From Acanthococcus lagerstroemiae (taxonomy: Eukaryota; Arthropoda; Insecta; Hemiptera; Eriococcidae), in assembly GCA_031841125.1 (NCBI GenBank), contig CM063111.1:37150955-37214954 (forward strand): DNA of 64,000 nt, written 5' to 3'. Position numbers and translations under genes: made by a program. Below are positions 41,574-51,680 of the stretch, in pieces. Each line of letters opens with the position of its first letter. Position 1 is the first letter of the stretch. Below the pieces are notes generated by a model. That model saw nothing but the letters and a program-made list of their open reading frames with translations, searched no databases and was not told where the DNA came from.

Positions 41574-41673
41574 TTATTAAAAAAAAAATTTAATAAAAAA
41601 ATTTTTTTAATAATTCAGATCAGATTTTTAAATTTAAAAAAGTTGATAAAAATTTTTTATATATAAATACACA
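41574..41673. promoter_or_regulatory. Divergent A/T-rich promoter region (polymerase and 144-residue gene)
   Basis: Coding-strand AAATTTTTTTTTTAATAA precedes the polymerase ATG on the minus strand. On the plus strand AAAAATTTTTTATATATAAAT lies a few bases before ATG at 41674. Both fit the shared Polinton start motif. Confidence 0.5.
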
Positions 41674-41748
41674 ATGGAAAATCATATTGAAGATTTTGAA
41701 ATGACTGATAATAATAATCCTAAAGAATATAATCCTGAGATTGATGAC

Positions 41749-41801
<53 letters not shown>

Positions 41802-42108
41802 AATTTATGATAATGGATTTTATTATGGAGACCCTGATAATGATAATTATGGGCCTGATTATGAAGCATATGGAGATTCTGGTTCTAATTATGAAGAATA
41901 TGATGAAGAAAATTTATATGAATCACATTTTCAAAAATGTAAGGACAGAGAAAGAGAAAGACTGAGAGAAAGGGATAGAAAGAAAACAGATACACATATA
42001 GACATTATCAATTATGATAAATCACCATTAAGAAGAGAAGATGATCTTGATTCAGATATTGATTCAGAAGTGGAAGCAGAGAAAATAAAATATTTTTTTA
42101 AATTGTAA
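41674..42108 (+). CDS. Acidic Asn-rich Polinton protein, 144 residues
   Basis: No family recognised. The N-terminal half is acidic with a run of 17 Asn encoded by an AAT microsatellite (about 41749-41800), followed by a Tyr/Gly/Asp-rich section (DNDNYGPDYEAYGDSGSNYEE). The C-terminal part is charged (KDRERERLRERDRKK, then DLDSDIDSEVEAE). It is low-complexity and probably disordered. It is the rightmost gene, next to the right inverted repeat and divergent from polymerase. The microsatellite is likely to vary between copies. Confidence 0.65.
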
Positions 42109-42175
42109 AGCAATAAAAAAAGCATAGTAAAATCATGAAAAAATGAGCGATGAAATTTGATGAGCTTACGGAAGA

Positions 42176-42502
42176 AAAATGTGATCCAGGAAATTTATTA
42201 TTTGATAACAGAAAAAATCGTATTTTATTTCACATCATTCTCTCGCACTCATTAGTTTTTTCTCTCTCGCACTCATTATAGTCTTATGCGCGCAACGAGC
42301 AGTTCTGCGAGCTTGACAAGCTTTTCTAGCGGGATGTTGGATTTTATTATTAGTTTATAAAAGTTTTATGAGACTCGTAATTTGGTAGAATACTGCTGAA
42401 AATCATATTGAGAAAACTATAAGCGTAAAAATTGATAAAGTTTCGGTTGATTAATGCGTAAAAAAAAAATGTGATCCAGGATCAGGTATATTACATACTA
42501 CT
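42176..42502 (-). repeat. Polinton right terminal inverted repeat
   Basis: 327 bp, the inverse of 25559-25885, ending CATACTACT. The outer and inner copies of CCAGG-type sequence (AAATGTGATCCAGG) match those in the left repeat. Confidence 0.93.
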
Positions 42503-42582
42503 GGCAGACATCCTAACTAAACCACTTCCTCAGGACTTATTTGTACCAATTAGAAACCAGATAATGTTTCACGATAATTAGA
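42503..42582 (+). pseudogene. Ty1/copia pol C-terminal end, right part
   Basis: The first six bases (GGCAGA, 42503-42508) are the right target duplication. The frame then gives ADILTKPLPQDLF, the conserved end of copia RNase H, and stops at 42580-42582. It continues in frame from the copia sequence left of the Polinton. Confidence 0.88.
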
Positions 42583-43588
42583 AATTTTCTATATCCTTTA
42601 TTTGTTACAGCATTTATTTATATTTTTTTGATGATTGGTATTCAAAGATGTACCTTCGTTCAATCGACACTAGTCTGCAAGTAGATTTAACTCCTTTCTT
42701 TTATAGTTATTGTAATTTATTTATTTTTTGTTGTTTAAGTAACATTGGTTCCTTATTATGAGACTTTTAGATAATAATATTGAGTTCATTATTCTATTAT
42801 CATTATCTCTCTTGGAGTGAAGAGAATATATGATAAACAATACAGAAGATGTTCTTGGTGATTATATTATCGTTACTACTCGAAGATATATACATAGATG
42901 AGTAACAAAAGCTACCTCCTAGTGTATAAAGATTGCAAATCTTGTCAAAAATGTGATCACTGTGAATCTCATTAAGTTAATATTTGTCAATTGTTTGTTT
43001 TTGTTTTTTTTTTGCGTTTTCAACTGGAACCATAATATATTTTTATTTTCAGATAGCAATGATTTGATATGTGATCTTAAAGTATGCAATGCATTAGTGA
43101 AGGGATTCTTATCTCTAGTTGAGTTTGTTTATTGATACAACAAATGAACATGTCTTTGAAATCCTGAGATTTCTCACAGACACTATGGTATCATTCCTTT
43201 GCGACATGATCAATTCAAACATAGGGTGAAAATATATATTTGCAAATAAGCGAATATCCCAAACATAAATATTTAGTGAGCTCACACTAAACGAATTCGA
43301 CACATAATTCTAGCACTTTGTGCTACTAGGAACTTCCAATAGCGCGCATTCCTTTAACCTTTCCTTCCTTGCTGAATATAGTCGTCTTAAAATGAACCTC
43401 AGCTGTGGAACTTCCTTGGTAGTTGTGTAAACGTCTTAGCATGATGAACACCTACCCTTCTCAACCTTTCCTTGTCTCACCTGAGGGAATGAACGTCTTA
43501 GTATGATTCCTCCCTCATAGGGCTTTAGGACTACCTATTTGCTCGATGAAATAAGAAGAGATCTCTTCTGAGTGCGTGTGGGAGGGGG
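42583..43588 (+). other. Copia 3' untranslated region; polypurine tract at the end
   Basis: AT-rich with no gene. At 43578-43588 a purine run (GTGGGAGGGGG) is followed by TGTTACCGGGAC, which could be the polypurine tract and the first bases of a 3' LTR. With no second LTR copy in the window this cannot be confirmed. Confidence 0.4.
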
Positions 43589-44740
43589 TGTTACCGGGAC
43601 CTAAGTTACACTAGCGCTCCCTGAATGCACAACCTCACACTCACTCTGAAGAGCAACCTAGTGAGACTTTTGATTCTATAGTCCGGAAGCCTACCCTTGC
43701 TTTTACCGTCTTGGCGATTGCATGCTTCGTTATATGTGATTAGCATACGGACTACAGTCGTTATTAGATGCGGAACAATTTAAAGAAGAAAAAAAATTGA
43801 AAGAAAGAAAATGGTGAAACTAGCGAACAAACAATTTTATGAAAATTTAGCTCAAGTGAACCTTTCGTCAGGTGATACTGAGCAGCCCGAAGATGAATTC
43901 TACAACGAGTTCGTGGAAAATGCTTTCGCCGATGAGTTTGGCAGGTTTCGATAATGAAGATTTGTCCGACAGATATGAATCTGAACAGTGATCTTATGAT
44001 CACATAATATTTTAGTTGAAATTGTGAAATGATCACATCTATTGTCTTATAGAATAAACCTGTTTGATTATAGATGATTGTTCTTCCTTTTTGAAAATAA
44101 CTGTTAGGCAAGGGTCGATTGGGTCTTAAAGATCTACTAGCAACATGTCTCCTACGAGCCAACATTTTCATTTTCATTACCCCTCCACCTTGTCTCCTCT
44201 CTATTCCAGCTGCAATACTGGCCCAAAACTCCTTAAAATACCAGTCCAAATCTTCTGAATTGAACCAACCTACCGGCAGATTTCTTGGCGACACACGGCC
44301 AATCCGCCCTGGCTGTTAGGTAATTTTCTTTGTTCAGTGATGAAGGAGGTCCCGAACTACGCATTAGGTGTTAGAAATAAATTGAAATCGGGAAAAGGGA
44401 ACGATTTCTCAATTTTTCTCGAAGTAGAGTTTATAAATTGAATGTTAGAATATTCGTAAAAGATCCTACATGTGGTAGTATTGGAATAGGGGAAGTGGGG
44501 ATGCGTATAGGAGAATATTATACTCGGAGGCGTGTTTACCGCTAGGCAACCTAGGCTACTGCCTAGGGTGGCAAAATTTTGAATTTTCAGACCAAAAAAA
44601 AGCAAAAAAATGAAGGAAAGAAGGAATGAGAAAAGTAGAAAAAAGGAGAAGGAATAAAATAGAAGAAGTAACTACGCCATTTGATAGATTTCTGTCATAT
44701 ACGGGGTGACCGAAAAGTCCGTTCCTATTGAAAAATGCAT
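43589..44740. other. Possible copia 3' LTR start, then unassigned sequence
   Basis: No gene is recognised. A short plus frame near 43855-43960 (SGDTEQPEDEFYNEFVENAF) is acidic and stops soon. Overlapping plus and minus frames at 43764-44319 carry no domain I can name. Confidence 0.35.
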
Positions 44741-44752
44741 TACCTACGTAGT

Positions 44753-44881
44753 ATGTTAGGAAATGAGAAATTAGCAAGACTAGCTCTTTTAGCTATAGAA
44801 AATGAATTGGTGAGCCTTTTAGATGTAGATGATATCATTGATAAATTTACTTCTGTGAAACCACGAAAACGCACTATGTAA
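44753..44881 (+). pseudogene. hAT transposase C-terminal dimerisation fragment
   Basis: A 42-residue frame with LARLALLAIENELVSLLDVDD followed by IIDKFTSVKPRKR and a stop. This matches the C-terminal end of hAT transposases and related BED/ZMYM proteins (the LALLSIE motif). Everything upstream is missing, so it is a 5'-truncated remnant. Confidence 0.65.
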
Positions 44882-44935
44882 ATCTGTAACTTTACTTTTT
44901 CTTTCATAATTTATTTCAGTCACTTGTCCATTTTT

Positions 44936-45163
44936 AGCATTTTATATGCCTTTACTGCTGGGTAGACTTGAGCAAAACCGTAACACTCCCTCGACCCGCT
45001 CCCGGCCGATACGAATTCAGTGGTTAACATTTCCATGGAAATTTATTTTAGCATTTTATGTGCTTTTACTACTGGGTATGCTTGAGCGAAAACCGTTACG
45101 CTCCCGGACACGAATTCAGTGGCTGATATTTAAATCTACAGCCGTGTTGTTGATAGAAATTTC
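44936..45163 (+). repeat. 114-bp tandem pair
   Basis: Units starting AGCATTTTATATGCC (44936) and AGCATTTTATGTGCT (45050) share CTTGAGC-AAACCGT-ACGCTCC-like sequence and GAATTCAGTGG. A third partial GTTCAGTGGTTGACATTTCC lies at about 45219. Confidence 0.7.
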
Positions 45164-45326
45164 CATGCCCCCGACACGAAGTTAGTCCGTATAATTTAGT
45201 TCTTTACAGTGACAATTCAGTTCAGTGGTTGACATTTCCATGGAAATTTTTTTTTTTATTAGGATACGAAAGCATACAAAATGTTACAGTACACATACCA
45301 ATTTTTTCTATTTTTAACACTCAAGA

Positions 45327-45567
45327 CCAGGTTTAAGATTTCGTGGCCCTAGGGCCCAGGAAGATGTGGAGGCCCCAAAGTATCAAGCAACCCCCCCCCT
45401 CCAAAAAAAACGGAAAAAGTTCAAAATTACGAGTAAAAATTATTCGAAATACACGTATAAAGTATGGACAACATATTATTATATTTGTAATAACGACACT
45501 TTCATGACTAATTTGTGGAGGCCCGGGGCCCTGGACCCCGTGGGCCCTCCCCTAAATCCGGCCCTGT
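45327..45567. mobile_element. Degenerate hAT-type MITE
   Basis: The right end CTAAATCCGGCCCTG and a left region CAGGTTTAAGATTTCGTGGC resemble hAT-type MITE termini. No matching target duplication was found, so the boundaries are tentative. Confidence 0.35.
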
Positions 45568-45817
45568 TAGCACTGTACATGCACTTCATGACAGTACATA
45601 AAAAAGGGACCCAGTACCCAAAATTTCAATTTTGTATTTTAATTTTTGTGACTTTTAGAAGATTAGATGGTTAAGTAGAATGATTTTCGAAAATATTTAT
45701 TAGCCCCCCCCCTCCTCTCCCCCATTAACTTAGTCAATTTCGCATTAAATTAAAACAGACCTAGCTACCTTCACTTCATTTTGCTGTTCATCTAGAGTTC
45801 TTTGGTAAACATTCCAC

Positions 45818-46009
45818 CAGGGATGGGCCAAGCTATTTTGGCGCCCCGTGCAAAGTTTAGAATAAGCGCCCCTAAAAACTAGAACCTTCAAAAAGGCGCT
45901 TTAACTTATAAGTTTGGTGGCCAGTAATTTCTGAACTTATGATAAGGCCACTACACACACATTGAATACATATGTACTACGATTTGTCCTTATGGTCGGC
46001 CCGGCCCTG
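45818..46009. mobile_element. hAT-type MITE with 8-bp target duplication
   Basis: Starts CAGGGATGGGCC and ends GGCCCGGCCCTG, flanked by CATTCCAC on both sides (45810-45817 and 46010-46017). Confidence 0.8.
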
Positions 46010-46903
46010 CATTCCACCTTCCACCTCGGAATACGAAATCGTGGGTTTTTTCTTCCTGTCCTGAGAGGTCGCTCGATGTACGTCTCCTCGAAGCTCGAAG
46101 TAGTTCATCAAATCCTCCAACTGTGCGTCTAATTGATTAATTCAAAGAGGCAATTGATTAATTCAAAGATTAATTCATCACTTCAATTTTGTCGCAAGGG
46201 TTCAAAAAGAGGTTTTTAATTGCCTTTGAAAATGATTTTGTGTTATGGGTGCTAAGAGCATTTATAATCGTATTAAGAACAACTTTTGGACTATTTCAAT
46301 ACCGGCATTTGTGGCCTGGTTCATTGTTACTGATTACCAAAAAGGTGTCGAATACGAGAAGAGGAAAGGGAAATAAAGCTAAAGCAAAATGCGGCATCCG
46401 GGGGTAAGTCCGAAAATCTCATTGAAAGTATTTGTGAAATATTTCTGGAAATTTCCGCCACTGCTTGTGAGTGCTTACGTAGTGGGAGGATATGCAGAAG
46501 ATCTGGAAAACAATAGGCTGACTAAATTCCGTGACCGGAGCTCCCTATATGGAGGTAATGTAAAACCTGGCGACCCTCCGTCGTGGCCTTAATATTATGT
46601 ATAGTTTTAATCCTTGTTAGAATGATGAATAGCATTCATATTCAACTTGTTGTATTACATTCATATAAAAGTTCTGTCACTTGATTTCAAAAAGAAATAT
46701 ATATATTTTTTTCAACCTCGTTCTCTAACGGGAACATGCAAGATGGAGTATAACCAGTAAACACATGTTCGTGAATAGTGCATTTCTGCGTTCCGAAAAA
46801 TTATAAACAGGTTAGAACATTACTTATAGTACTAGATAGTATAACCGTTGAAATCGTAATATACACGTCCTGACGAGCGCGTGCCGTCGTATCGTCTCGG
46901 ACA

Positions 46904-48094
46904 ATGGTAGACCCGAATGAGTCTACCAAAGACTTCAAACAATTCATCGAAATTCGAACCCTGATCGCAAAAGAAAATCAGTCCGCGGAGAAGCTAGTAA
47001 AACACGTAATCTCGACCCTTAAGATATTCCATGAAGAAGACGACGATTCCTACAAAGTGAAACAGGGAAGAAACTTGTCAGTGGAGGAGGTGACCTCCTT
47101 TTTCAAGTACGTTGTAGACTATCAAACCACATTAAAGGAAAGGAACAACAAAATTAAGCAAGCAATTGATGCTCTAAAGATTCAACAGAGCAATGTGGCG
47201 AAAGATCTCGCTGCAGCCGTACTCAAGGAGGTAAAGACAGCTGCCACTACGTCACAAGCAGTGCCGTCTTACTCAACGATTACATCTGCTTCGGCTAGCG
47301 AAATGATATTCAAAGCTAAGAATTTGACTGACGAAACCGTCATTATACGGACTAAGGAATCCAACCAGAAGAAAGCAGAGCAGATTATAGTAAAAACAAT
47401 CAACGACATCAAACAGAAGATCAAACCCTCGAAGCTTGGTGTTACAGTAACCAACCTCTTCCAACCTAAGAACAATAGAAATATTGCAATCATCAAGTTG
47501 AAGAGTCGAGAAGACGCTGATAAAATGCAAGAGGAAATCTGGAAGCTGAAGTTAACCAACGTTGAAGCTCAAGTCTCAAAGAAATTAACGCCCACGATTA
47601 TCACTTGGGGCCTAGAAGGCACCTCGAAAGAAGAGATAGAACTAGCAATACAACGCATAACCGGTAACAAGCCTATCCTGGTTTCAATTAATGAAAGGGG
47701 GACTAGTGCAGTAATCAGACTCGCCAGAGAAGACTACTACAAACTCCATCGCGAATCTCCTGAACGAATTCCATGCGAGTACGTAAGCATCAGATACGAG
47801 AAATATATAAGCATCAGAACATGTAAAAAATGTGGCATGCACGGCCACTCTGAAGACCGATGCAGGAGCGGGAAGATAATCATCGAACTAGCTAAACGAG
47901 CCAAAAACGAAAACAGATGTCCACATTGCGTCATAAATCAACATGATGAAATTATGGATCGTGATGAACAGTGCCCTACCGAAGAAGAAGCAGCCAACCT
48001 CGCACTAACTTTCGTCAAACATAGGATGTTTGACCCTAATTGTAGAAACTATAAAAATCAGGTAAAAATGATGGAAAGAAAATATGATTTTTAA
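46904..48094 (+). CDS. Non-LTR ORF1 protein (zinc-knuckle nucleic-acid binding)
   Basis: 396 residues. The N-terminal half is helical and charged, followed by a possible RRM-like middle (ETVIIRTKESNQKKAEQII, LKSREDADKMQEEIW). Near residues 300-360 come Cys/His knuckles: TCKKCGMHGHSEDRC, then CPHCVINQH with a later Cys. This is the usual arrangement in ORF1 proteins of Jockey, R1 and I-type elements, which bind element RNA. The stop lies two bases before the ORF2 ATG, suggesting coupled reinitiation. The frame is intact. Confidence 0.78.
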   Translation: MVDPNESTKDFKQFIEIRTLIAKENQSAEKLVKHVISTLKIFHEEDDDSYKVKQGRNLSVEEVTSFFKYVVDYQTTLKERNNKIKQAIDALKIQQSNVAKDLAAAVLKEVKTAATTSQAVPSYSTITSASASEMIFKAKNLTDETVIIRTKESNQKKAEQIIVKTINDIKQKIKPSKLGVTVTNLFQPKNNRNIAIIKLKSREDADKMQEEIWKLKLTNVEAQVSKKLTPTIITWGLEGTSKEEIELAIQRITGNKPILVSINERGTSAVIRLAREDYYKLHRESPERIPCEYVSIRYEKYISIRTCKKCGMHGHSEDRCRSGKIIIELAKRAKNENRCPHCVINQHDEIMDRDEQCPTEEEAANLALTFVKHRMFDPNCRNYKNQVKMMERKYDF

Positions 48095-48096
48095 AG

Positions 48097-48322
48097 ATGG
48101 TAATTAGATATAAATTAGTTAATGTTGATCGAACGGAAGCGCAGCAGATCAAAACCTTGGCGGCGGTGGAGGATCACGATATCGTCATAATACCTGAACC
48201 GTATCTAAAAAGAGATAAGATATCGAACGTTCCACCATCGTTTAACGCGCTAACACAGGCAAAAATAGCAGTACTGTATAGAAAATCTCTGGACGTGAAT
48301 ATCTTTAGCCTGGAAGACTATC
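48097..48322 (+). pseudogene. Non-LTR ORF2, endonuclease N-terminal part
   Basis: Begins with ATG two bases after the ORF1 stop and carries the first endonuclease blocks, including IVIIPEPYLK (the usual Q/E-EPY catalytic block) and VLYRKSLDVNIF. It is cut at 48322 by element B. The frame resumes at 52477 once the TC duplication is counted once. Confidence 0.75.
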
Positions 48323-48339
48323 CCCGATGAACATTTTCA

Positions 48340-48378
48340 TGTTCGTAATTTAGCAGCACGAGTACTAAATTACGAACA
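48340..48378. repeat. Perfect 14-bp subterminal inverted repeat in element B
   Basis: TGTTCGTAATTTAG at 48340-48353 is exactly inverted as CTAAATTACGAACA at 48365-48378. It may be a transposase-binding palindrome or a stem-loop near the left end. Confidence 0.8.
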
Positions 48379-48902
48379 TTACTAATACAAAAACAAACCT
48401 TTTGTATTTACATTGTGTGTGTTAGAATAGTTAGCAGTAATTATGATAATCCTAGCCCTGAAAACACTAATGGAAATTAGTGGTAAATATTATAAAATAC
48501 GAATAACACTTAGCTGTGATTTATTCTGGATTTATCCTATTTCAAGATAACTAGGCGTTCCTCATAATTTGTACTTTGTGGAGGATAAGAAACGCATAAC
48601 CTGGAAGATCAGCGCACGCATCCTGATTTGTCAGTTGGGTGCGTTGAATTTTTGAACTGATAGTAAACGTTACATCTTAGTAACGGTTATTTCGCGAAAA
48701 AGACAGTTTAGTTTTGCGGTGATTTTGGTTTCAGTTAATATATAATTACTTTATTGCAGGTTTGTATTTGTTAGTTATACATCCGCGTTACTTGGTAGCA
48801 TTCCATTAACTGCATACTGATGCATTTCTCCTATGATTTGCTGAGTAAGTATAATTATTTTGCGAGTAAAGTGCCGTGTTATTCTGGTTAGAATAGGTAA
48901 AT

Positions 48903-49019
48903 GTGTTGGATAATGGCGGAAAACCCAAAAAATCACGAAAATACTGGCTTCTGGGGCATGGTGATGTATCTTGTAGTTTTTACTATCAGCAAATGAGGAA
49001 CGAACCCGACGAACCTGTG
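48903..49019 (+). CDS. Candidate first exon of the element B protein
   Basis: Open to a consensus donor GTG|GTAAGT in phase 0. The core KYWLLGHGDVSCSFYYQQMR aligns with element A's exon 1. No ATG is in frame after the upstream stop at 48894, so the start codon may be mutated or in an earlier exon. A second candidate exon in the same phase lies 1.6 kb downstream. Confidence 0.5.
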
Positions 49020-49670
49020 GTAAGTAAGCTTTTCCTACTATATGTAGGTAAATTTTCAGTTCAGGATGAACTCAAATGTGTAGGTAAATTTAGTATTAAT
49101 TTAAAGTAACATTTATTGCCGGATTAAAATCTGAATGATAAGGCCAGTTTCCTTTGAGTATTGTTAAAGCATGCTACTTTGAACAGTGATGGTGCTGCGT
49201 CGAAAGACATCCCCTTTTATCTTTGATATACTAACTTATATCTTGAAGTGTGAATTCTGTGGCATCAGATCCAGTGTTTGGAGAGCCTATACTTCGGCCT
49301 TACTTACTGCATCACTTTTCGGCCTCTTCTGCGGCACTACCGTTCCTCCAGAAAATTTCTTCCTGGTACCAAAAACTAACTTTCTTCATTACTTTATGTA
49401 AAGCAGGCTGTGATAGTCATAGGTAGGTATATTGTCTTTCTGTATACCCACTATGGGTGCTGTAAGGTTCCATAGAGTCTGTTCACACAAAGATAATGGA
49501 GAGCAGTAAGTTGTTTACCTTTTACTTTCACTATCACCTTTACAGTGGTGCGCAGTGCAGGTCAAAATGTAACGAAGTGTGCAGTCATATTCAAGTGTAA
49601 ACATAATGGGAATGGAATTAGAACAGATCTAAAAATATGCAATACACACAAATGGAATGCGATGTAGGCG

Positions 49671-49853
49671 CAGGGCCGCCAAGAGCCAAACTGGACCCGG
49701 GGGTGGGGAAATCTGCCGGCCTACACTGAAATTATTTGCTTGTAAAAAGACATATTGTCTATTTGATAATTATAATTTCTGTGACTCTGCGGGCCCCCTT
49801 AAAAAACCTGAGCCCGAGGGAAGAAGTACCCTCCCCTCTTCTTGGCGGCCCTG
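49671..49853. mobile_element. hAT-type MITE in element B
   Basis: Starts CAGGGCCGCCAAGAG and ends CTTGGCGGCCCTG. It is flanked by TGTAGGCG (49663-49670) and TGTAGGCC (49854-49861), an 8-bp duplication with one change. Confidence 0.8.
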
Positions 49854-50614
49854 TGTAGGCCTGAACAAGTTTTGAAACGAATGCATTTCTGAATGCTAAA
49901 TGGGGACCACCTGGTTGTACCTGACCAGTTTTGCACCTTTTTAAGGACCACTACTAGCCTGGAACGAAAACAGGACCACATCATCTTTCCGTGGGCAGAC
50001 TGTACCTGACTATTTGCACACGTTCCACCATACTTTACAAATCCTTAAGTGGGTATCTGTTTAGTCTAGGTACCTACCTTATTCTATAGTTACACTTTGA
50101 CTTTGCAGACTTCCATTTCATTTCCACTTTGTCCTACCTCCATTTCCGCATCGGCTGTAATTGTTTTGCTAACTCTTCAATTTTAACTTTAGTTTCATGC
50201 CTGAATTAGACTTTCGTTAATGCTGTTACACTTACTTTCAACTCTGACATTCAGTCTAATTCCCACGGTATACTACAACACCTATTTTTACTCAACATTT
50301 TTATTATTGACTTTTATTTAGTTAATGATCACCTTGGCTATCTTAGACTGGAACATTGATCTTGACTGTTTCCATTAAAAATCTGATTTAGGTATTTCCA
50401 CTCTGAATTTGACCATTGCTTCAACTTCACTCTGATTCATTTGGACTGCATTACTGCAGCTCTGATCACAATTTCAGAGCAGATTTTGACTTTAGATGAA
50501 GACTACGTATGTGTGATGCATTTACTGAGATGAATTGATCGTAATTATTCTGCAGGAAACCTAACTTTTGTTGAATACTATGAATATATGAAATTATTCA
50601 TCACAATTTTGCAG

Positions 50615-50728
50615 GCTTCTACATGTCAACAACAGCATTGTGTAGTTCCAGTAAATCCAGTTGCAAATGTAAGCGACACTATTGATTCTTCCCATTTAGC
50701 TGAAAATGAAGATGAAGAGTTGTTGGAA
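50615..50728 (+). CDS. Candidate second exon of the element B protein
   Basis: Preceded by CACAATTTTGCAG and followed by donor GTGAGT; 114 bases, phase 0 at both ends. It would add a Gln/Cys start (ASTCQQQHCVV) and an acidic end (HLAENEDEELLE) after exon 1. No homology was recognised. Confidence 0.4.
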
Positions 50729-50984
50729 GTGAGTCGAAAAAAACTGAAGATTTATTGTGTAAACAATATGATAATGTGATAAATGCGGTAGGGGGCCTTA
50801 TAAAACCCCTACCACATTAGGTAGATGATTATGTGTATTATAATTTTGTTTAAGGTCTTATGAATTTCCTACCAAAATTTAGGTGTTCAGTTATACATAC
50901 CCTAGTGCCAAGGGTGTAGCCAGAATGGTCTTGTCGGGAGGGCAAAAGAAATTCTTGGGGGAGTGGGGCAGTTAGATACTTATT

Positions 50985-51680
50985 GACCTTCCATACACGC
51001 GGATGCATAGGGGAGGAGTCATCATCAGCCCTCCTTCCTACAAGTCCGTCTCCAATACGATTCTCTAACATCACGGCAACTACCCTTCCCTCACATTCCT
51101 GCCATCAGCTCACCCCACCAAAGCCCCTTCTATCACTATTTCAATACTCATCACGACCCTCTTCATCCAACATGCATGTCACAATCACCCTACACCACCA
51201 TGACGCTTCAGAAATCCCGATCCTCTTCCCACCATGGTGCTCTCTGCTAGTATAAGCCTGCTCCCTTCCGCAATAGGGCACCTCTCCTCAATCATAGGGC
51301 GCCTCTTGCACCACGACCTCTTTCTTCTGTACAGCCATCCTTCGAGTCCCTGAAGCTCTCCCTGCTGCAATCCTCCTCGCCCACCATGGCCCTCTTCCTC
51401 CACTAGATCTTCCTTACCACGGCCCTCCTACCCCACTATGACCGCCCTCCACCATCAGGACTCCCTCACCCATTAGTACTCCCTCCCTCTGCAGTCTTCT
51501 CCCACCACAATTCCCTTCTCCAATCACACCATTCCATACATGAATGTCCCCCCCCAAGATATCTCTCACCCACCACAACCCTTTAACTCACCATGGCCTT
51601 CTCCTCTTTCCTCGCCCCCCACCCTGATCATACTCCTCCTTCCAGGAACTTCCTCCCCTTACCATGAACCTCTTCCCTGG
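50985..51680. repeat. Pyrimidine-rich CACCATG minisatellite in element B
   Basis: Words such as CACCATGGCCCTC, CCACTATGACC and CACCACAACCC recur every ~20-30 bp on the plus strand. Open frames on either strand here are repeat products. Similar words in the opposite orientation occur in element A at about 28545-28700. Confidence 0.55.

Larger units (their letters stand above)
25559..42502. mobile_element. Polinton/Maverick (adintovirus-like) element
   Basis: This 16,944-bp element is bounded by 327-bp inverted repeats, starts AGTAGTATG, ends CATACTACT, and is flanked by GGCAGA. Without the nested element A it is about 13.3 kb. It carries the standard set: polymerase B, integrase, packaging ATPase, maturation protease, minor and major capsid genes. 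Genes are densely packed, intronless and very AT-rich compared with the flanks. Most have a T-tract/TAAATG start motif. Only about three differences separate the two inverted repeats, so insertion into the copia element looks recent. Confidence 0.95.

Noticed and set aside
41741..41965. Ile-rich frame overlapping the 144-residue gene
   Set aside because: It arises from reading the AAT microsatellite in another frame.
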